The notes: a model not told the origin generated them from the letters alone. Positions 1-8,732 are shown, numbered from the stretch's first letter. The stretch is DNA of 46,171 nt from Candidatus Aegiribacteria sp. (GCA_030620995.1 JAUXIK010000019.1:1-46171); one strand, 5' to 3'. Numbers and translations are program-made.

Positions 1-1
1 C

Positions 2-850
2 GCGGATCTGGAGAACCTGGCCAATGAAGCAGCTCTGCGAGCCGCAAGACGCAATGCTAAAAAGGTTGAACAGGAAGATTTCGATTACGCCATTGATAGA
101 ATAATACTCGGTCTCGAGCGAAAAAGTATCATAATCAACCCCGTGCAGAAGAAGTGTACCGCGTATCACGAAAGCGGTCACGCGGTTGTTGGAATATTCG
201 TTCCGGAAGCAGACCCTATTCACAAGGTAACTATTGTTCCCAGGGGGATGGCTATGGGAGTGACCAGCTTCCTTCCAGCTGATGATCGATATACCTACAC
301 ACTCGAAAAGCTCGAAAGCATGCTCGCGATGCTTCTTGGTGGAAGAGCATCGGAAATCCTTTTTCTTGATACTCTGAGTACCGGAGCTGGAAATGACCTT
401 GAGAAAGCCACTGCTCTAGCGCGTAAGATGGTGTGTGAATGGGGAATGAGTGAAGAACTCGGACCGATTACGCATTCTGAGACAAGCGATACGATTTTCC
501 TTGGAAGAGAATTCAACAGAACAAGAGACTACAGTGAACACACGGCTCGTGTTATTGATTCCGAGATAAAGAGATTCGTTGAGGAAGCATACACCACTGC
601 GCATGATATCCTGAACGATAACAAGGATATTGTGGAGCGTATTGCGGAGCAGCTGCTTGAGAAGGAAACAATTTCCAGCACGGAGATCAACTCAATCTTT
701 CAGGAACTTCGTCCGGACATGGGACCGATTCCTACGCTGCCAGCCAGTTCAGATGGTATTGTTAATCCTGATTCTACAGAAGAAAAGACCAGATCTAATG
801 AGGATGATCAAGAAGATGATGGATCTGAAGAAGCTGGAAACCCGTACTGA
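2..850 (+). CDS. ftsH: ATP-dependent zinc metalloprotease FtsH, C-terminal part (5' truncated by window)
   Basis: The frame is open from base 2 and the gene starts outside the window. The visible 282 residues begin at the end of the AAA+ lid helix (ADLENLANEAALRAARRN) and run into the M41 protease domain. The zinc motif HESGH lies at bases 167-181, and STGAGNDLEKAT supplies the usual third zinc ligand, an Asp, about 70 residues later. FtsH is a membrane-anchored hexameric protease that degrades misfolded membrane proteins and some regulators. The last ~45 residues are acidic, low complexity and probably disordered, a common FtsH tail. folP and cdaA follow on the same strand, an order often seen in FCB bacteria. 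A GTG at 143 lies inside the conserved domain and is not a real start. Confidence 0.97.
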   Translation, partial: ADLENLANEAALRAARRNAKKVEQEDFDYAIDRIILGLERKSIIINPVQKKCTAYHESGHAVVGIFVPEADPIHKVTIVPRGMAMGVTSFLPADDRYTYTLEKLESMLAMLLGGRASEILFLDTLSTGAGNDLEKATALARKMVCEWGMSEELGPITHSETSDTIFLGREFNRTRDYSEHTARVIDSEIKRFVEEAYTTAHDILNDNKDIVERIAEQLLEKETISSTEINSIFQELRPDMGPIPTLPASSDGIVNPDSTEEKTRSNEDDQEDDGSEEAGNPY

Positions 851-890
851 AGCTCCGGCGCTTATTGGAAGGGGAATCAAGGTTATCTGA

Positions 891-2093
891 ATGCGGCTCA
901 GAAAACTGCATCTTGTAACTGATAAAGACTGGCAGAGAGAACTTGCAGTTATTGGTGCCGATCATGAAACCTGGGACAGGCTCTCGCTCAAATGCAGAGT
1001 CGTTATTTTTTCCACCGGGTATCTTCATGCAACAGCAGCTAATATTCTGAAGCAGTGCATGCTCTCGGGCGGTGCAGATGCTATCGTTTCCCGAGGAACA
1101 GTATCCTGCAGTATCAAGGAAACTGAAGCGATGATAATCGGAACGCCCAGGCAGATTCTAAGGGGCTGTGCATCTCTTGATGGACAGCCATTCGATCTTC
1201 CGGCACTGGCAGGTGAATTGAGAGAGGCGCTTGATGGTTTCCCTGTGATCCCTGATACGATACCCGCTCGAAATAAAGTTCTTGATTTCCGCAGAAAGCC
1301 ATTGATAATGGGAATATTGAATGTAACTCCGGATTCCTTTTCTGATGGTGGCAAATATATGAATACGGATGATGCTCTTATTCATGCAAGGCAGATGGTT
1401 AGTCATGGTGCGGATATAATTGACATAGGAGCTGAATCAACACGTCCGGGATCCCTTCCTGTTCCGGAGGATATTCAACTTGATCGGCTTCTCCCTATTG
1501 TAGAGTCTCTCAGCTCTGATTGTGAAGCTGTAATCTCTGTTGATACAGCAAATGCTTCTGTTGCCGGCGCAGTCCTGTCCGCAGGCGCTTCCATGATTAA
1601 CGATGTTTCTGCTCTGTCTGATCCGGTCATGGCGCGGACAGTTGCCGAAGCGGAGGTTCCTCTTGTTCTGATGCACATGAAAGGCACACCGGAGGTCATG
1701 CAGGATAATCCTGTATATATTGATGTTATAGAGGATATCTATTCATTTTTCGAAGAGCGAATTGAAGTAGCGGCAGAAGCTGGAATACGAAGGGAAAGGA
1801 TCATCATCGATCCTGGAATTGGATTCGGGAAAAGACTGGAAGATAATCTTCAAATTATATCCAGGCTTGAGGAGTTCAGATGGCTGGGATGCAGAGTTCT
1901 GCTCGGGCACTCATTGAAGAGTTTTATCGGGCAGCTGACCGGCAAGAAAGATCCTGCCGAAAGGGAGATTGGTTCCCATGCAGTTACTGCCTTATCTTCA
2001 GGCAGTGCGGATATTGTAAGAGTGCATGATGTTAAAGGTACTGTTCAGGTACTCCAGATTACCCGAGCACTGCAGTACGGTACTTCAGGTTAG
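891..2093 (+). CDS. folP: Dihydropteroate synthase with N-terminal extension
   Basis: The enzyme joins p-aminobenzoate to dihydropterin pyrophosphate in folate synthesis. The TIM-barrel motifs are all present from about residue 137: GILNVTPDSFSDGG, GAESTRPGS, SVDTANASV, MHMKG, DPGIGFGK, GHSLKSFI and a closing VRVHDV. At 400 aa it is about 120 residues longer than the usual ~280-aa DHPS. The extra N-terminal part (roughly residues 1-125) has no motif I can name; similar extensions occur in some DHPS of anaerobes. The ATG lies 41 nt after the ftsH stop and has no strong Shine-Dalgarno, so translation may be helped by the preceding gene. cdaA follows after 15 nt. Function is confident from the catalytic core; the role of the extension is unknown. 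Confidence 0.95.
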   Translation: MRLRKLHLVTDKDWQRELAVIGADHETWDRLSLKCRVVIFSTGYLHATAANILKQCMLSGGADAIVSRGTVSCSIKETEAMIIGTPRQILRGCASLDGQPFDLPALAGELREALDGFPVIPDTIPARNKVLDFRRKPLIMGILNVTPDSFSDGGKYMNTDDALIHARQMVSHGADIIDIGAESTRPGSLPVPEDIQLDRLLPIVESLSSDCEAVISVDTANASVAGAVLSAGASMINDVSALSDPVMARTVAEAEVPLVLMHMKGTPEVMQDNPVYIDVIEDIYSFFEERIEVAAEAGIRRERIIIDPGIGFGKRLEDNLQIISRLEEFRWLGCRVLLGHSLKSFIGQLTGKKDPAEREIGSHAVTALSSGSADIVRVHDVKGTVQVLQITRALQYGTSG

Positions 2094-2108
2094 GGGCAGC
2101 GGAGCAAA

Positions 2109-2918
2109 ATGATACAACCGCTTGGTCATTCAATTGTAAGTGTATTCTGGCTTGCCCAGCTTGCGAATATCATCGTAATAGCTTTGGCTGTTAGAACGCT
2201 GCTGAAATATCTCTGGCATACATCGGCAATGCCGGTCATTCTAATGTTCATGATTCTGATCCTGTTCGCGAATGTTCTTGGTGAACTTGGATTTTTCACT
2301 TTCAGCTATCTCCTGCAGAACCTGACTCCACTTCTCTTTATCGCGGTAGTTGTGATATTCCACGAGGAAATCAAGGACGTGCTGGGTACCATGGGGCGAA
2401 ACCTCAGGAAATTGTATGGCCATACGGATATATTGGAGCAAAGTGCCATTGAAGCACTTGTGGAATCCTGCGTTCTTCTGAGGAAGCGCCGGCTTGGAGG
2501 ATTATTTGTGATTGAAAGGGAGGAATCTCTCGAAAAAGTTTATGGTGATCCAGTTCTGCTGGACAAGCTCAAGATTGATCCTCCCCTTATAGCTGCAATG
2601 CTGCAACCTCCTGGAGTACTGCATGATGGGGCAATTATTATTAATAATGGTACTATTGTTGGAGCGAGGGCAATTCTTCCTCTCTCGAGAAGAACATTTT
2701 TCGGCAGATCGAAAACCAACAGGCCGCGCCCTGCTCTCGGTACACGTCACAGGGCAGCGATAGGAATTACCGAAGTGTCTGATGCAATTGCAGTTGTTGT
2801 CAGTGAGGAAACGGGGAATTTCAGTATTGCACACGGAGGAATCCTCGAGGAAGCTTTCTCACAGGATGAATTCAATAAGAGATTAGTCGAACTGACTTCC
2901 GCCAGAGAAAATATCTAA
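2109..2918 (+). CDS. cdaA: Diadenylate cyclase CdaA (c-di-AMP synthase), membrane-anchored
   Basis: CdaA makes the second messenger c-di-AMP from two ATP. The 269-aa protein has three hydrophobic segments in the first ~85 residues and then the DisA_N (DAC) domain. Both signature motifs are visible: DGA in HDGAIII (Asp ~173) and RHR in TRHRAAIGITE (Arg ~213). Length and layout match CdaA rather than DisA, which carries a DNA-binding C-terminus. A GGAG lies just upstream of the ATG. In many genomes cdaR (YbbR-like) follows; here the next gene, two bases after the stop, is a degenerate prenyl-synthase homologue. Co-transcription with folP is likely given the 15-nt gap. Confidence 0.96.
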   Translation: MIQPLGHSIVSVFWLAQLANIIVIALAVRTLLKYLWHTSAMPVILMFMILILFANVLGELGFFTFSYLLQNLTPLLFIAVVVIFHEEIKDVLGTMGRNLRKLYGHTDILEQSAIEALVESCVLLRKRRLGGLFVIEREESLEKVYGDPVLLDKLKIDPPLIAAMLQPPGVLHDGAIIINNGTIVGARAILPLSRRTFFGRSKTNRPRPALGTRHRAAIGITEVSDAIAVVVSEETGNFSIAHGGILEEAFSQDEFNKRLVELTSARENI

Positions 2919-2920
2919 CC

Positions 2921-3709
2921 TTGCTTGAGAAGCTGAAAAGTGAACTTGGAGATGCTGCCCTTGACGCAATCAACAAAGCTGCGATTGACATTCCAGCTCC
3001 TTTTCAGAAAGCCCTTCACTCATGCGTAACGCACAGTGATCATCTCGAAATAAGTCTGCTTGCCTGTGCTGCTTCGGAATGGTGTGCCTGCCCGCGAGCC
3101 ACTGGAATGCCTGTCGCAGTGGCTGCTCTGATGCTGCGAGCTGGCATTTCAGTACATCTTACTCTTCCTGGTTTTAGAGCCATATATGACAGTGTACCCG
3201 AACTCCTTGAAAAACAGGATGATGTTACAGCAATTCTTGCAGGAGATGCGCTTCTTGCTCTTGCAATGGAACATCTTGCGGAAAATGGTGGTCGACACGC
3301 TGCAAGACTGCTTGCAGAAGCGGTTCGGGCTACCGGGGCGCATGGAATGCTTGCTGGACTGTCGCTAAAACTGGACCAGCAAGAGGAAGATATTTCTGTT
3401 GTGCCTGACGGAAGGTCTATATGGGAAATTACCAGCGGACAAATAGCACGATTTGCTGCACAGGGAGGTGCGTTACTTGCCGGAGCTTCTGACACAATGC
3501 TTGATGATGCTGCTCAGATAGGGCTGCTTACCGGACGGGCCTGGTATCTTGTTGAAGAGGCAAAGTCGGCGTCAGTAAAAGACGAAAGAAATCATATGTT
3601 CGAAGCTCGAACCCTTGTGGAGCAGGCAGAAACAATCACCGGACACGGCCCGGAAGCCAACCTTTTCCATTCAATCATGTATCTAACCGACTTCTTCTCA
3701 GGGACGTAG
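2921..3709 (+). CDS. Degenerate trans-prenyl diphosphate synthase homologue (IspA-like, catalytic motifs lost)
   Basis: The fold family is recognised from conserved landmarks of farnesyl/geranylgeranyl diphosphate synthases: AILAGDALLALAMEHLAE (residues ~104-121, matching the AILAGDAL helix of IspA), GMLAGLSLKL (for GMxGGQxLDL), GGALLAGAS, and the DDAAQIGL helix. Both catalytic aspartate-rich motifs are missing. The first DDxxD site reads HLTLPGFRAIYD (~79-90), and the second, normally QxxDDILD, reads TGRAWYLVEEAK (~204-215). The KR residues of the GGKRLRP motif are also absent. It should therefore not make prenyl diphosphates in the usual way; a scaffold, partner-subunit or regulatory role is possible. 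The start is TTG, two bases after the cdaA stop. The last codons (Gly, Thr, TAG) lie in the left inverted repeat of the following transposase unit, so the native C-terminus may have been replaced. Confidence 0.75.
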   Translation: MLEKLKSELGDAALDAINKAAIDIPAPFQKALHSCVTHSDHLEISLLACAASEWCACPRATGMPVAVAALMLRAGISVHLTLPGFRAIYDSVPELLEKQDDVTAILAGDALLALAMEHLAENGGRHAARLLAEAVRATGAHGMLAGLSLKLDQQEEDISVVPDGRSIWEITSGQIARFAAQGGALLAGASDTMLDDAAQIGLLTGRAWYLVEEAKSASVKDERNHMFEARTLVEQAETITGHGPEANLFHSIMYLTDFFSGT

Positions 3710-3723
3710 TCTGTTTCGTCAAC
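3701..3723 (+). repeat. Left terminal inverted repeat of RAYT unit
   Basis: These 23 bp match the reverse complement of 4861-4883 exactly. They contain the TAG stop (3707-3709) of the upstream prenyl-synthase-like gene. Confidence 0.9.
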
Positions 3724-3846
3724 CTGAACATTATAATATAGTAATAATAGCTACAATAGCGTTTATAATAAACAATTGAATGCTCATTATCATTATAAAA
3801 AGCGAAGGGTTGTATTACTTCATATTTTGTATTAACATGTAATATC

Positions 3847-4887
3847 ATGCCTAGAACAAAACGATTGGACTGGAAGAATGCAGTACACCATGTCATGGTG
3901 CGTGGTGTGGAGAAGAGAAAGATCTTTATCGATGACAGTGATAGAAGAAGATTTGTTTCGAGACTTGGAAGGTATGTTGAGGAAACAGGTATTGATATCT
4001 ATGCATGGGCATTATTGCCGAATCACGCCCATATTCTTACTCGTACTTCTGATATTCCATTGAGCAAATTCATGCAGAAAACACTCACAGCCTATGCGGT
4101 TTATTTCAACAAGAGACATGACCGTACGGGGCATCTATTTCAAAACAGATACCGCTCGATACTGGTACAGGAGGAATCCTATTTTCTGGAACTTGTGAGA
4201 TATATCCACTTGAATCCACTTAGATCTGGAATTGTGAACAGCAGAGATGGAATCGATAGATACATCTGGAGTGGGCATGCTGGAATTATTAATAAAGGCA
4301 TGTTCGCATGGCAGAGTACAACTTCAGTACTTCGCCATTTCAAGGGAAATCAGGAAAATCAGTTACAAAACTATCTGAAGTATCTTTTTGATAATGATAT
4401 AAAGACAGAGGTCAATTACGATGAAGGTAATTACTTGCTTGGATCCTCAGGATTGCTATCGATGGAGTCAGCTCTTGAAAAAGGGAAGACTATTGGCAAC
4501 CATCATAGAATTCTGGGAAACAGGAACTTTGCCAAGGAAGTCCTGGATAGGATAGCTGACAATAGAGGATCTTCCATAAGGCGAAGAAAAGAAGAGCATG
4601 CCATTATTGAAGAATTGATTGAGTATGCCTTGGAACATTGGCAGATTTCTCGTCAAGCTCTTACTGGCAGAGGTCGAATGCCTTCATTATCCAGAGTTAG
4701 AGAGTTTCTCGTATATGCCTTTGTTGAAGCTGTTGGGCTCAGTCTAGTTGATTCCGCAAGAATTCTTAAAATCAGCAAACAGGGAGCTGCCTCAGCAAAA
4801 GAGCGTTTTAAAGCTAAACCGAAGATGATTCAAACAATACGTAGAATAACTGGACAACAAGTTGACGAAACAGACTACGTCCCTTAG
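3847..4887 (+). CDS. REP-associated tyrosine transposase (RAYT, Y1_Tnp/IS200-like HUH family) with long C-terminal extension
   Basis: The first ~140 residues are a typical Y1 transposase/RAYT: VHHVMVRG near the N-terminus, the HUH metal site in PNHAHIL (His60, His62), and a catalytic tyrosine (Tyr83 or Tyr86) in AYAVYFNKRHDRTGHLFQ, followed by RYRSIL and YIHLNPLRSG. Such enzymes cut and join single-stranded DNA at hairpins. The remaining ~200 residues are not part of the catalytic core. They include a helical region near the end (LSLVDSARILKISKQGAASAKERF) that looks like a DnaA-domain-4/HTH-type DNA-binding motif. The last residues (VDETDYVP) are encoded by the right terminal repeat. Codon and base use is AT-richer than in the flanking genes, suggesting transfer. 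The reading frame is intact, so the gene may be active. Confidence 0.92.
   Translation: MPRTKRLDWKNAVHHVMVRGVEKRKIFIDDSDRRRFVSRLGRYVEETGIDIYAWALLPNHAHILTRTSDIPLSKFMQKTLTAYAVYFNKRHDRTGHLFQNRYRSILVQEESYFLELVRYIHLNPLRSGIVNSRDGIDRYIWSGHAGIINKGMFAWQSTTSVLRHFKGNQENQLQNYLKYLFDNDIKTEVNYDEGNYLLGSSGLLSMESALEKGKTIGNHHRILGNRNFAKEVLDRIADNRGSSIRRRKEEHAIIEELIEYALEHWQISRQALTGRGRMPSLSRVREFLVYAFVEAVGLSLVDSARILKISKQGAASAKERFKAKPKMIQTIRRITGQQVDETDYVP
4861..4883 (-). repeat. Right terminal inverted repeat of RAYT unit
   Basis: This is the exact 23-nt reverse complement of 3701-3723. It encodes the last residues of the transposase, whose stop follows two bases later. Confidence 0.9.
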
Positions 4888-4904
4888 AGGACGTCCCTTA
4901 GAGG
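4877..4904 (+). repeat. 14-bp perfect tandem duplication at the convergent gene junction
   Basis: ACGTCCCTTAGAGG occurs twice back to back (4877-4890 and 4891-4904). The first copy overlaps the outer end of the right inverted repeat and holds the transposase TAG (4885-4887). The second holds the priA stop, read on the minus strand (4898-4900). It may be a scar of insertion or replication slippage. Confidence 0.85.
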
Positions 4905-7300
4905 AGGTTGTGGGGGTCTACATCAACTTCCAGACGTACGCCCGGGTGTGGTATTTTTTCAAACTGCTTTCTGATTCTCCACGACAATTCGGCCAGTGAT
5001 TTTCTTGATGATGATCTGGCAAGTGCGCTCCATCTCCATCGTCTGTTGATTCTGGGGAAAGCGGCTTCCTGTGGGGAAGAAACATTTACGTCAGCGGTTT
5101 GAATTCCCTTCACACTTGAAAGTGCTGCCTTGCGGACTTTTTCCTTATCAAGTCCACTCCAGACGAATCTGATGAGATATCCAAAAGGTGGATATCCGAA
5201 AGCTTTGCGTACCTTGCTCTCCGATTCCCAGAAATCTTTGTAATCATGTCTTGCAGCGGTCCTGATGGTCATGTTATCAATATCAAAAGTCTGCAGAACA
5301 ACCTCTCCGGGAATAGATCCTCTGCCTGCCCTTCCAGCAACCTGAAGGATCAGCTGGAAAGTTCTCTCAGCTGCTCGAAAATCGGGGAAGGCAAGCCCCA
5401 TATCCGCAGCGATTATTCCAACCAGCGTTACACCCGGGAAATCATGTCCCTTTGCAACCATCTGGGTTCCAAGAAGCACGTCTCCAGAACCCTGTGCGAA
5501 TGCGCCAAGAATTTCCCAGTGAGCGTTCTTACCCCTTGTTGTGTCGGCGTCCATCCTGATGACTCTGGTTTGCGGAAGCAGTTTTCCGAGCGCTTCTTCT
5601 ACTTTCTGTATTCCAGGACCCATATGGGAGAACTCATCAAAACCGCATTTCGGGCATTTTTTCATAGCTGCCTTCCAGTGTCCGCAGTAGTGACATCTGA
5701 GAACCTGTCCCTTTCTATGGTAGGTAAGGGTTACACCGCAGTTGGGGCATTCCTCGCGGTGTCCGCAGTTTCTGCACATCTGCGTTGGAGAGAAACCTCT
5801 TCTGTTTATGAGAACAATACATTGTTCTCCCTTTGCTGTTCTTTTACCTATTCCGCTCAGAAGTTCTTTTGAAAGAAGAGGATGCTTCATCCTGCCGGCG
5901 TTAACCAGGATGGTTTCCGGCATAGGGAGATCATCTATTCTGTCCTCAAGCTCCAGGAGCTTGTACCTGCCTTTAACAGCGTTTCCATAGGATTCCATAG
6001 AGGGGCTTGCCGATCCAAGAATTACCGGAATATTTTCCCTCATGCTTCTGACAACAGCGATATCACGACCGTTGTATCTTGGCAGTTCGTTCTGCTTGTA
6101 ACTGCTGTCATGTTCCTCATCAACAACGATTATTCCAGTATTCGGCAGCGGAGCGAAGATCGCGCTTCGAGGTCCGATCACGATTTTTCTTTTGCCCTGT
6201 TTAGCAAGGTTCCAGCTGTCCAGCCTCTCTCCAGGGGTCATCCCGCTGTGAAGTACCGTTACCAGCCCTGGAAACCTTCTGCTGAATCGTGAAACAGTAA
6301 GAGGAGTGAGCGAGATTTCCGGAACAAGGACAAGAGCATTGCGGCCTTTGTCTATTACTTCGCAGATTGCTCTTAAATACACTTCTGTCTTTCCACTTCC
6401 CGTAACACCGTGGAGAAGGAAAACAGAGCCCCTGTTCATGTTCCCGCAAATGCTCTCCAGCGCAGCTTTCTGCTGTTCCGAGAGAGTTGGAATTTTCTTT
6501 TCGTCCTCAATATCGATATTGATCAGAGGTTCTCTGTACTTTCTTCGGTAGAATTCCCTGATGAGCTTCTTGCTTATGAGGGCTTTAATAGAAGAGTGGT
6601 TGGCTCCTGTCGCTAAAAGCAGCTGTCTGCGGGGAACAGCGGTTTCAGAAGTGGCTAGATAAAGCAGAATTTCAGCCTGCTTCGGAGCACGTTTCCTGAT
6701 TGCCTCAGCTTTCCTGGTCAGGTTCGGACTATCGCTGAACGGTTCTATCATCCTTTCTCGAACGGGTTCCGGTTCTGACAAAGGTTTCCACAATATGTGG
6801 ATGATTCCGTCCGTTTCCAGCTGAGCCAGATGCTGTTCAAGGGGGAATTGTCTGTTCAGATTGTCTTTCAGTATTCTGAACGGAACCGTCCTTCCCACAG
6901 GAAGCAATTCATTGAGCGGGTCAGATGGATCAAGTTTATCAAGAAGTATGACGGTCTTCTCCGCTTTACCTGAAATTCCCGGAGGATGCGCAGCGGCTAT
7001 CATCATTCCAGGAGGCGCCTGATAGTATTCGGCAGCCCAATGGACGAGTTCAAGAATATTCGGAGGAAGCAGAGGAGAGGTGTCCAGTCTTGCGAGGACG
7101 TTCTTTATTCTGATGTTCGCCGCGCTGCGGGTGATTCTCCAGATGTATCCGATTACCCTGCTTTTACCAAGAGGTACGATGACCCTGCAGCCAACGGGAT
7201 TTCCGTTATCCATTTCCTCAGGCAGACGATAAGTATAAGTGTTCCATAAAGGTCGGTTAAGGGCTACCTCGATAAGCCGTCCCTGTTTTTCATTGTTCAC
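4898..7300 (-). CDS. priA: Primosomal protein N' (PriA replication-restart helicase)
   Basis: PriA is a 3'-5' superfamily 2 helicase that reloads the replisome at stalled forks. From the chosen start the protein is 800 aa. It has the N-terminal 3'-end-binding domain (GRLIEVALNRPLWNTYTYRL), a winged-helix region, Walker A GVTGSGKT (~298-305), DEEH box (~394-397), LGSASPS, INRRGFSP, and eight zinc cysteines in four CxxC pairs (~509-552). Conserved QVAGRAGRG and VVLQTF lie in helicase lobe 2. I chose the GTG at 7300 because it begins the conserved N-terminus and overlaps the amidohydrolase stop as GTGA, with a weak AGGA upstream. An in-frame ATG at 7510 would add 70 residues unlike PriA, read out of frame through that gene. 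The 3' end abuts the RAYT unit. Confidence 0.96.
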   Translation of the reverse strand: MNNEKQGRLIEVALNRPLWNTYTYRLPEEMDNGNPVGCRVIVPLGKSRVIGYIWRITRSAANIRIKNVLARLDTSPLLPPNILELVHWAAEYYQAPPGMMIAAAHPPGISGKAEKTVILLDKLDPSDPLNELLPVGRTVPFRILKDNLNRQFPLEQHLAQLETDGIIHILWKPLSEPEPVRERMIEPFSDSPNLTRKAEAIRKRAPKQAEILLYLATSETAVPRRQLLLATGANHSSIKALISKKLIREFYRRKYREPLINIDIEDEKKIPTLSEQQKAALESICGNMNRGSVFLLHGVTGSGKTEVYLRAICEVIDKGRNALVLVPEISLTPLTVSRFSRRFPGLVTVLHSGMTPGERLDSWNLAKQGKRKIVIGPRSAIFAPLPNTGIIVVDEEHDSSYKQNELPRYNGRDIAVVRSMRENIPVILGSASPSMESYGNAVKGRYKLLELEDRIDDLPMPETILVNAGRMKHPLLSKELLSGIGKRTAKGEQCIVLINRRGFSPTQMCRNCGHREECPNCGVTLTYHRKGQVLRCHYCGHWKAAMKKCPKCGFDEFSHMGPGIQKVEEALGKLLPQTRVIRMDADTTRGKNAHWEILGAFAQGSGDVLLGTQMVAKGHDFPGVTLVGIIAADMGLAFPDFRAAERTFQLILQVAGRAGRGSIPGEVVLQTFDIDNMTIRTAARHDYKDFWESESKVRKAFGYPPFGYLIRFVWSGLDKEKVRKAALSSVKGIQTADVNVSSPQEAAFPRINRRWRWSALARSSSRKSLAELSWRIRKQFEKIPHPGVRLEVDVDPHNLL

Positions 7301-8613
7301 TGTAATACGGATTTTCCTGATATCTGAAAGGCTTTCTGATATACTTCCTGCCTGGCTCTGCCGATTTCCATCGGGAGTTTCGGCAGCGTTGGAAAGAACC
7401 CGTCCTGATAGACAATCCTGCCATCGACAATTGTCAGTCTTACCCTTGATGGCCAGTCCAATTCCAGCAGATACCTTACAGGATCCTCCGCGAGTATGAG
7501 TTCCTCCCATTCTTCAGCGGAAGGTTCGATCAGAACCAGATCGGCAACGTATCCGGGTGCTATTTTTCCGGTGTTCTTCCATCCCAGGGCATCTGCCGCG
7601 GAGGAAGTGATGGAGCGGAACCAGAAATCTGAAGGGAGAGATGACGGAGAGCCGGTTACTGACGCGAGACCCATCGCAAGCCGGGCATCACCTGACACGT
7701 CAAGACGGTTGTTGCATGCCGCTCCATCACTGCCCAGTATGACACGTATGTGTGATTGCGTAAGAGCTGGAATATCTGCGATACCGCTGCCCAGTTTAAG
7801 ATTTGCCCAAGGACAATGCACTACTGTAGTATTCGATTGTCTGAGTATCTCCTGTTCTCCTTCCAGAAGATGAACGCAGTGCGCAAGAAGCGTATCAGGT
7901 CCGATGAAACCCCGGTTCTGCAGGTAGTGAATGTTGCCCCCGGCCTCCATAATGGAAGGATGATTCATCTCATCTGATGTTTCTGCCGCATGGGTTGTTC
8001 TTTTGATTCCTGCCGGAAGGTTTGAAAGCCAGCCCCAGATATCATCCGAGCAGGAGAGCGCGAATCTTGGCGCATAAAGGTAACTGACAAGATCACCGCA
8101 GGCTTTTTTTACACGGGTGGTCTCTTCCTTCAGCCAAGAAAGATTTTCAGTGGTATACTCCGGCCCGATATCCATGAGAGCATTACCAGCAAGAGCCCTG
8201 ATTCCTGAACTTCTGAGGATGTCAATTGTTATCTCCGAGTATCTGAGAACGCCCATATCAAGAAGCCCGGTACACCCTGACGCAAGAAGTTCCCCAAGTG
8301 ATTGTATAACTGAAACTGCAAGCGTGTTTCGTGAATGGGCGGCCTCAAGAGGCAGTATTCTCTCGGACAGCCATGGAAGAAGTGATCGTCCTTCTGCCAT
8401 ACCCCGAAAAAGAGTTTGCCCGAGATGAATATGTGACTGAATAAGGCCAGGTACGGCGATACAGTTATTCCATTTTCCATCACAGGATTCTCTTGTTACG
8501 GAAGTGATGCTGCCTTTATCCATCTCAATGGAAAAAGCCTCCAGCCTGAGAAATCCGTCATCCATTATTCCCGCTACGTTATACTTTTGTTTCATGTGCA
8601 TATTATGTATCAT
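7297..8613 (-). CDS. Amidohydrolase, SAH/MTA deaminase-like (TRZ/ATZ subfamily)
   Basis: This 438-aa metal-dependent hydrolase belongs to the family that includes S-adenosylhomocysteine/5'-methylthioadenosine deaminase and s-triazine hydrolases. The visible motifs are PGLIQSHIHLGQTLFRGMAE (His61 and His63 are metal ligands), THAAET, AHCVHL, VVHCPWANLKLGSG and LGSDGAACNN (metal Asp), plus the C-terminal composite-domain strand GKIAPGYVADLVLIE. The exact substrate cannot be read from sequence; a purine nucleoside with sulfur or another amine is the usual default. It overlaps priA by 4 nt (GTGA), so the two are probably co-transcribed. Three Met codons lie close together at the start (8613, 8601, 8595); I took the first, but the start is uncertain. 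The 119 bp to the divergent M16 gene should hold promoters for both directions. Confidence 0.88.
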   Translation of the reverse strand: MIHNMHMKQKYNVAGIMDDGFLRLEAFSIEMDKGSITSVTRESCDGKWNNCIAVPGLIQSHIHLGQTLFRGMAEGRSLLPWLSERILPLEAAHSRNTLAVSVIQSLGELLASGCTGLLDMGVLRYSEITIDILRSSGIRALAGNALMDIGPEYTTENLSWLKEETTRVKKACGDLVSYLYAPRFALSCSDDIWGWLSNLPAGIKRTTHAAETSDEMNHPSIMEAGGNIHYLQNRGFIGPDTLLAHCVHLLEGEQEILRQSNTTVVHCPWANLKLGSGIADIPALTQSHIRVILGSDGAACNNRLDVSGDARLAMGLASVTGSPSSLPSDFWFRSITSSAADALGWKNTGKIAPGYVADLVLIEPSAEEWEELILAEDPVRYLLELDWPSRVRLTIVDGRIVYQDGFFPTLPKLPMEIGRARQEVYQKAFQISGKSVLQ

Positions 8614-8732
8614 TTCCAGTCCACAAGAAAACAGTTATACGAATTCTGGGACAGCTTAAGAGGTTCTTATTAGATTCTCCCTAATGTACGATTCAATAGA
8701 TACTCCCTTTATTTTCAGTAAAGGAGCTTTCA

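Larger units (their letters stand above)
3701..4883 (+). mobile_element. RAYT-type single-gene transposable unit with perfect 23-bp terminal inverted repeats
   Basis: Bases 3701-3723 and 4861-4883 are exact reverse complements of each other over 23 nt (outer end GGGACGTAGTCTG). They enclose one transposase gene and an AT-rich 5' leader. The left repeat overlaps the last codons and stop of the prenyl-synthase-like gene. The right repeat overlaps the last codons of the transposase itself and stops 15 bp short of the convergent priA stop. No target-site duplication is evident, as expected for Y1/HUH elements. The leader 3724-3846 is much richer in A and T than the neighbouring genes, consistent with acquisition. 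Confidence 0.8.

Noticed and set aside
3724..3846. Promoter inside the AT-rich leader of the transposase
   Set aside because: Several TTGxxx and TATAAA-like words occur, but none with a spacer near 17 bp.
7301..7510. 70-residue N-terminal extension of priA from an in-frame ATG
   Set aside because: It reads out of frame through the amidohydrolase C-terminus, is unlike PriA, and GTG 7300 with a GTGA overlap begins the conserved N-terminus.
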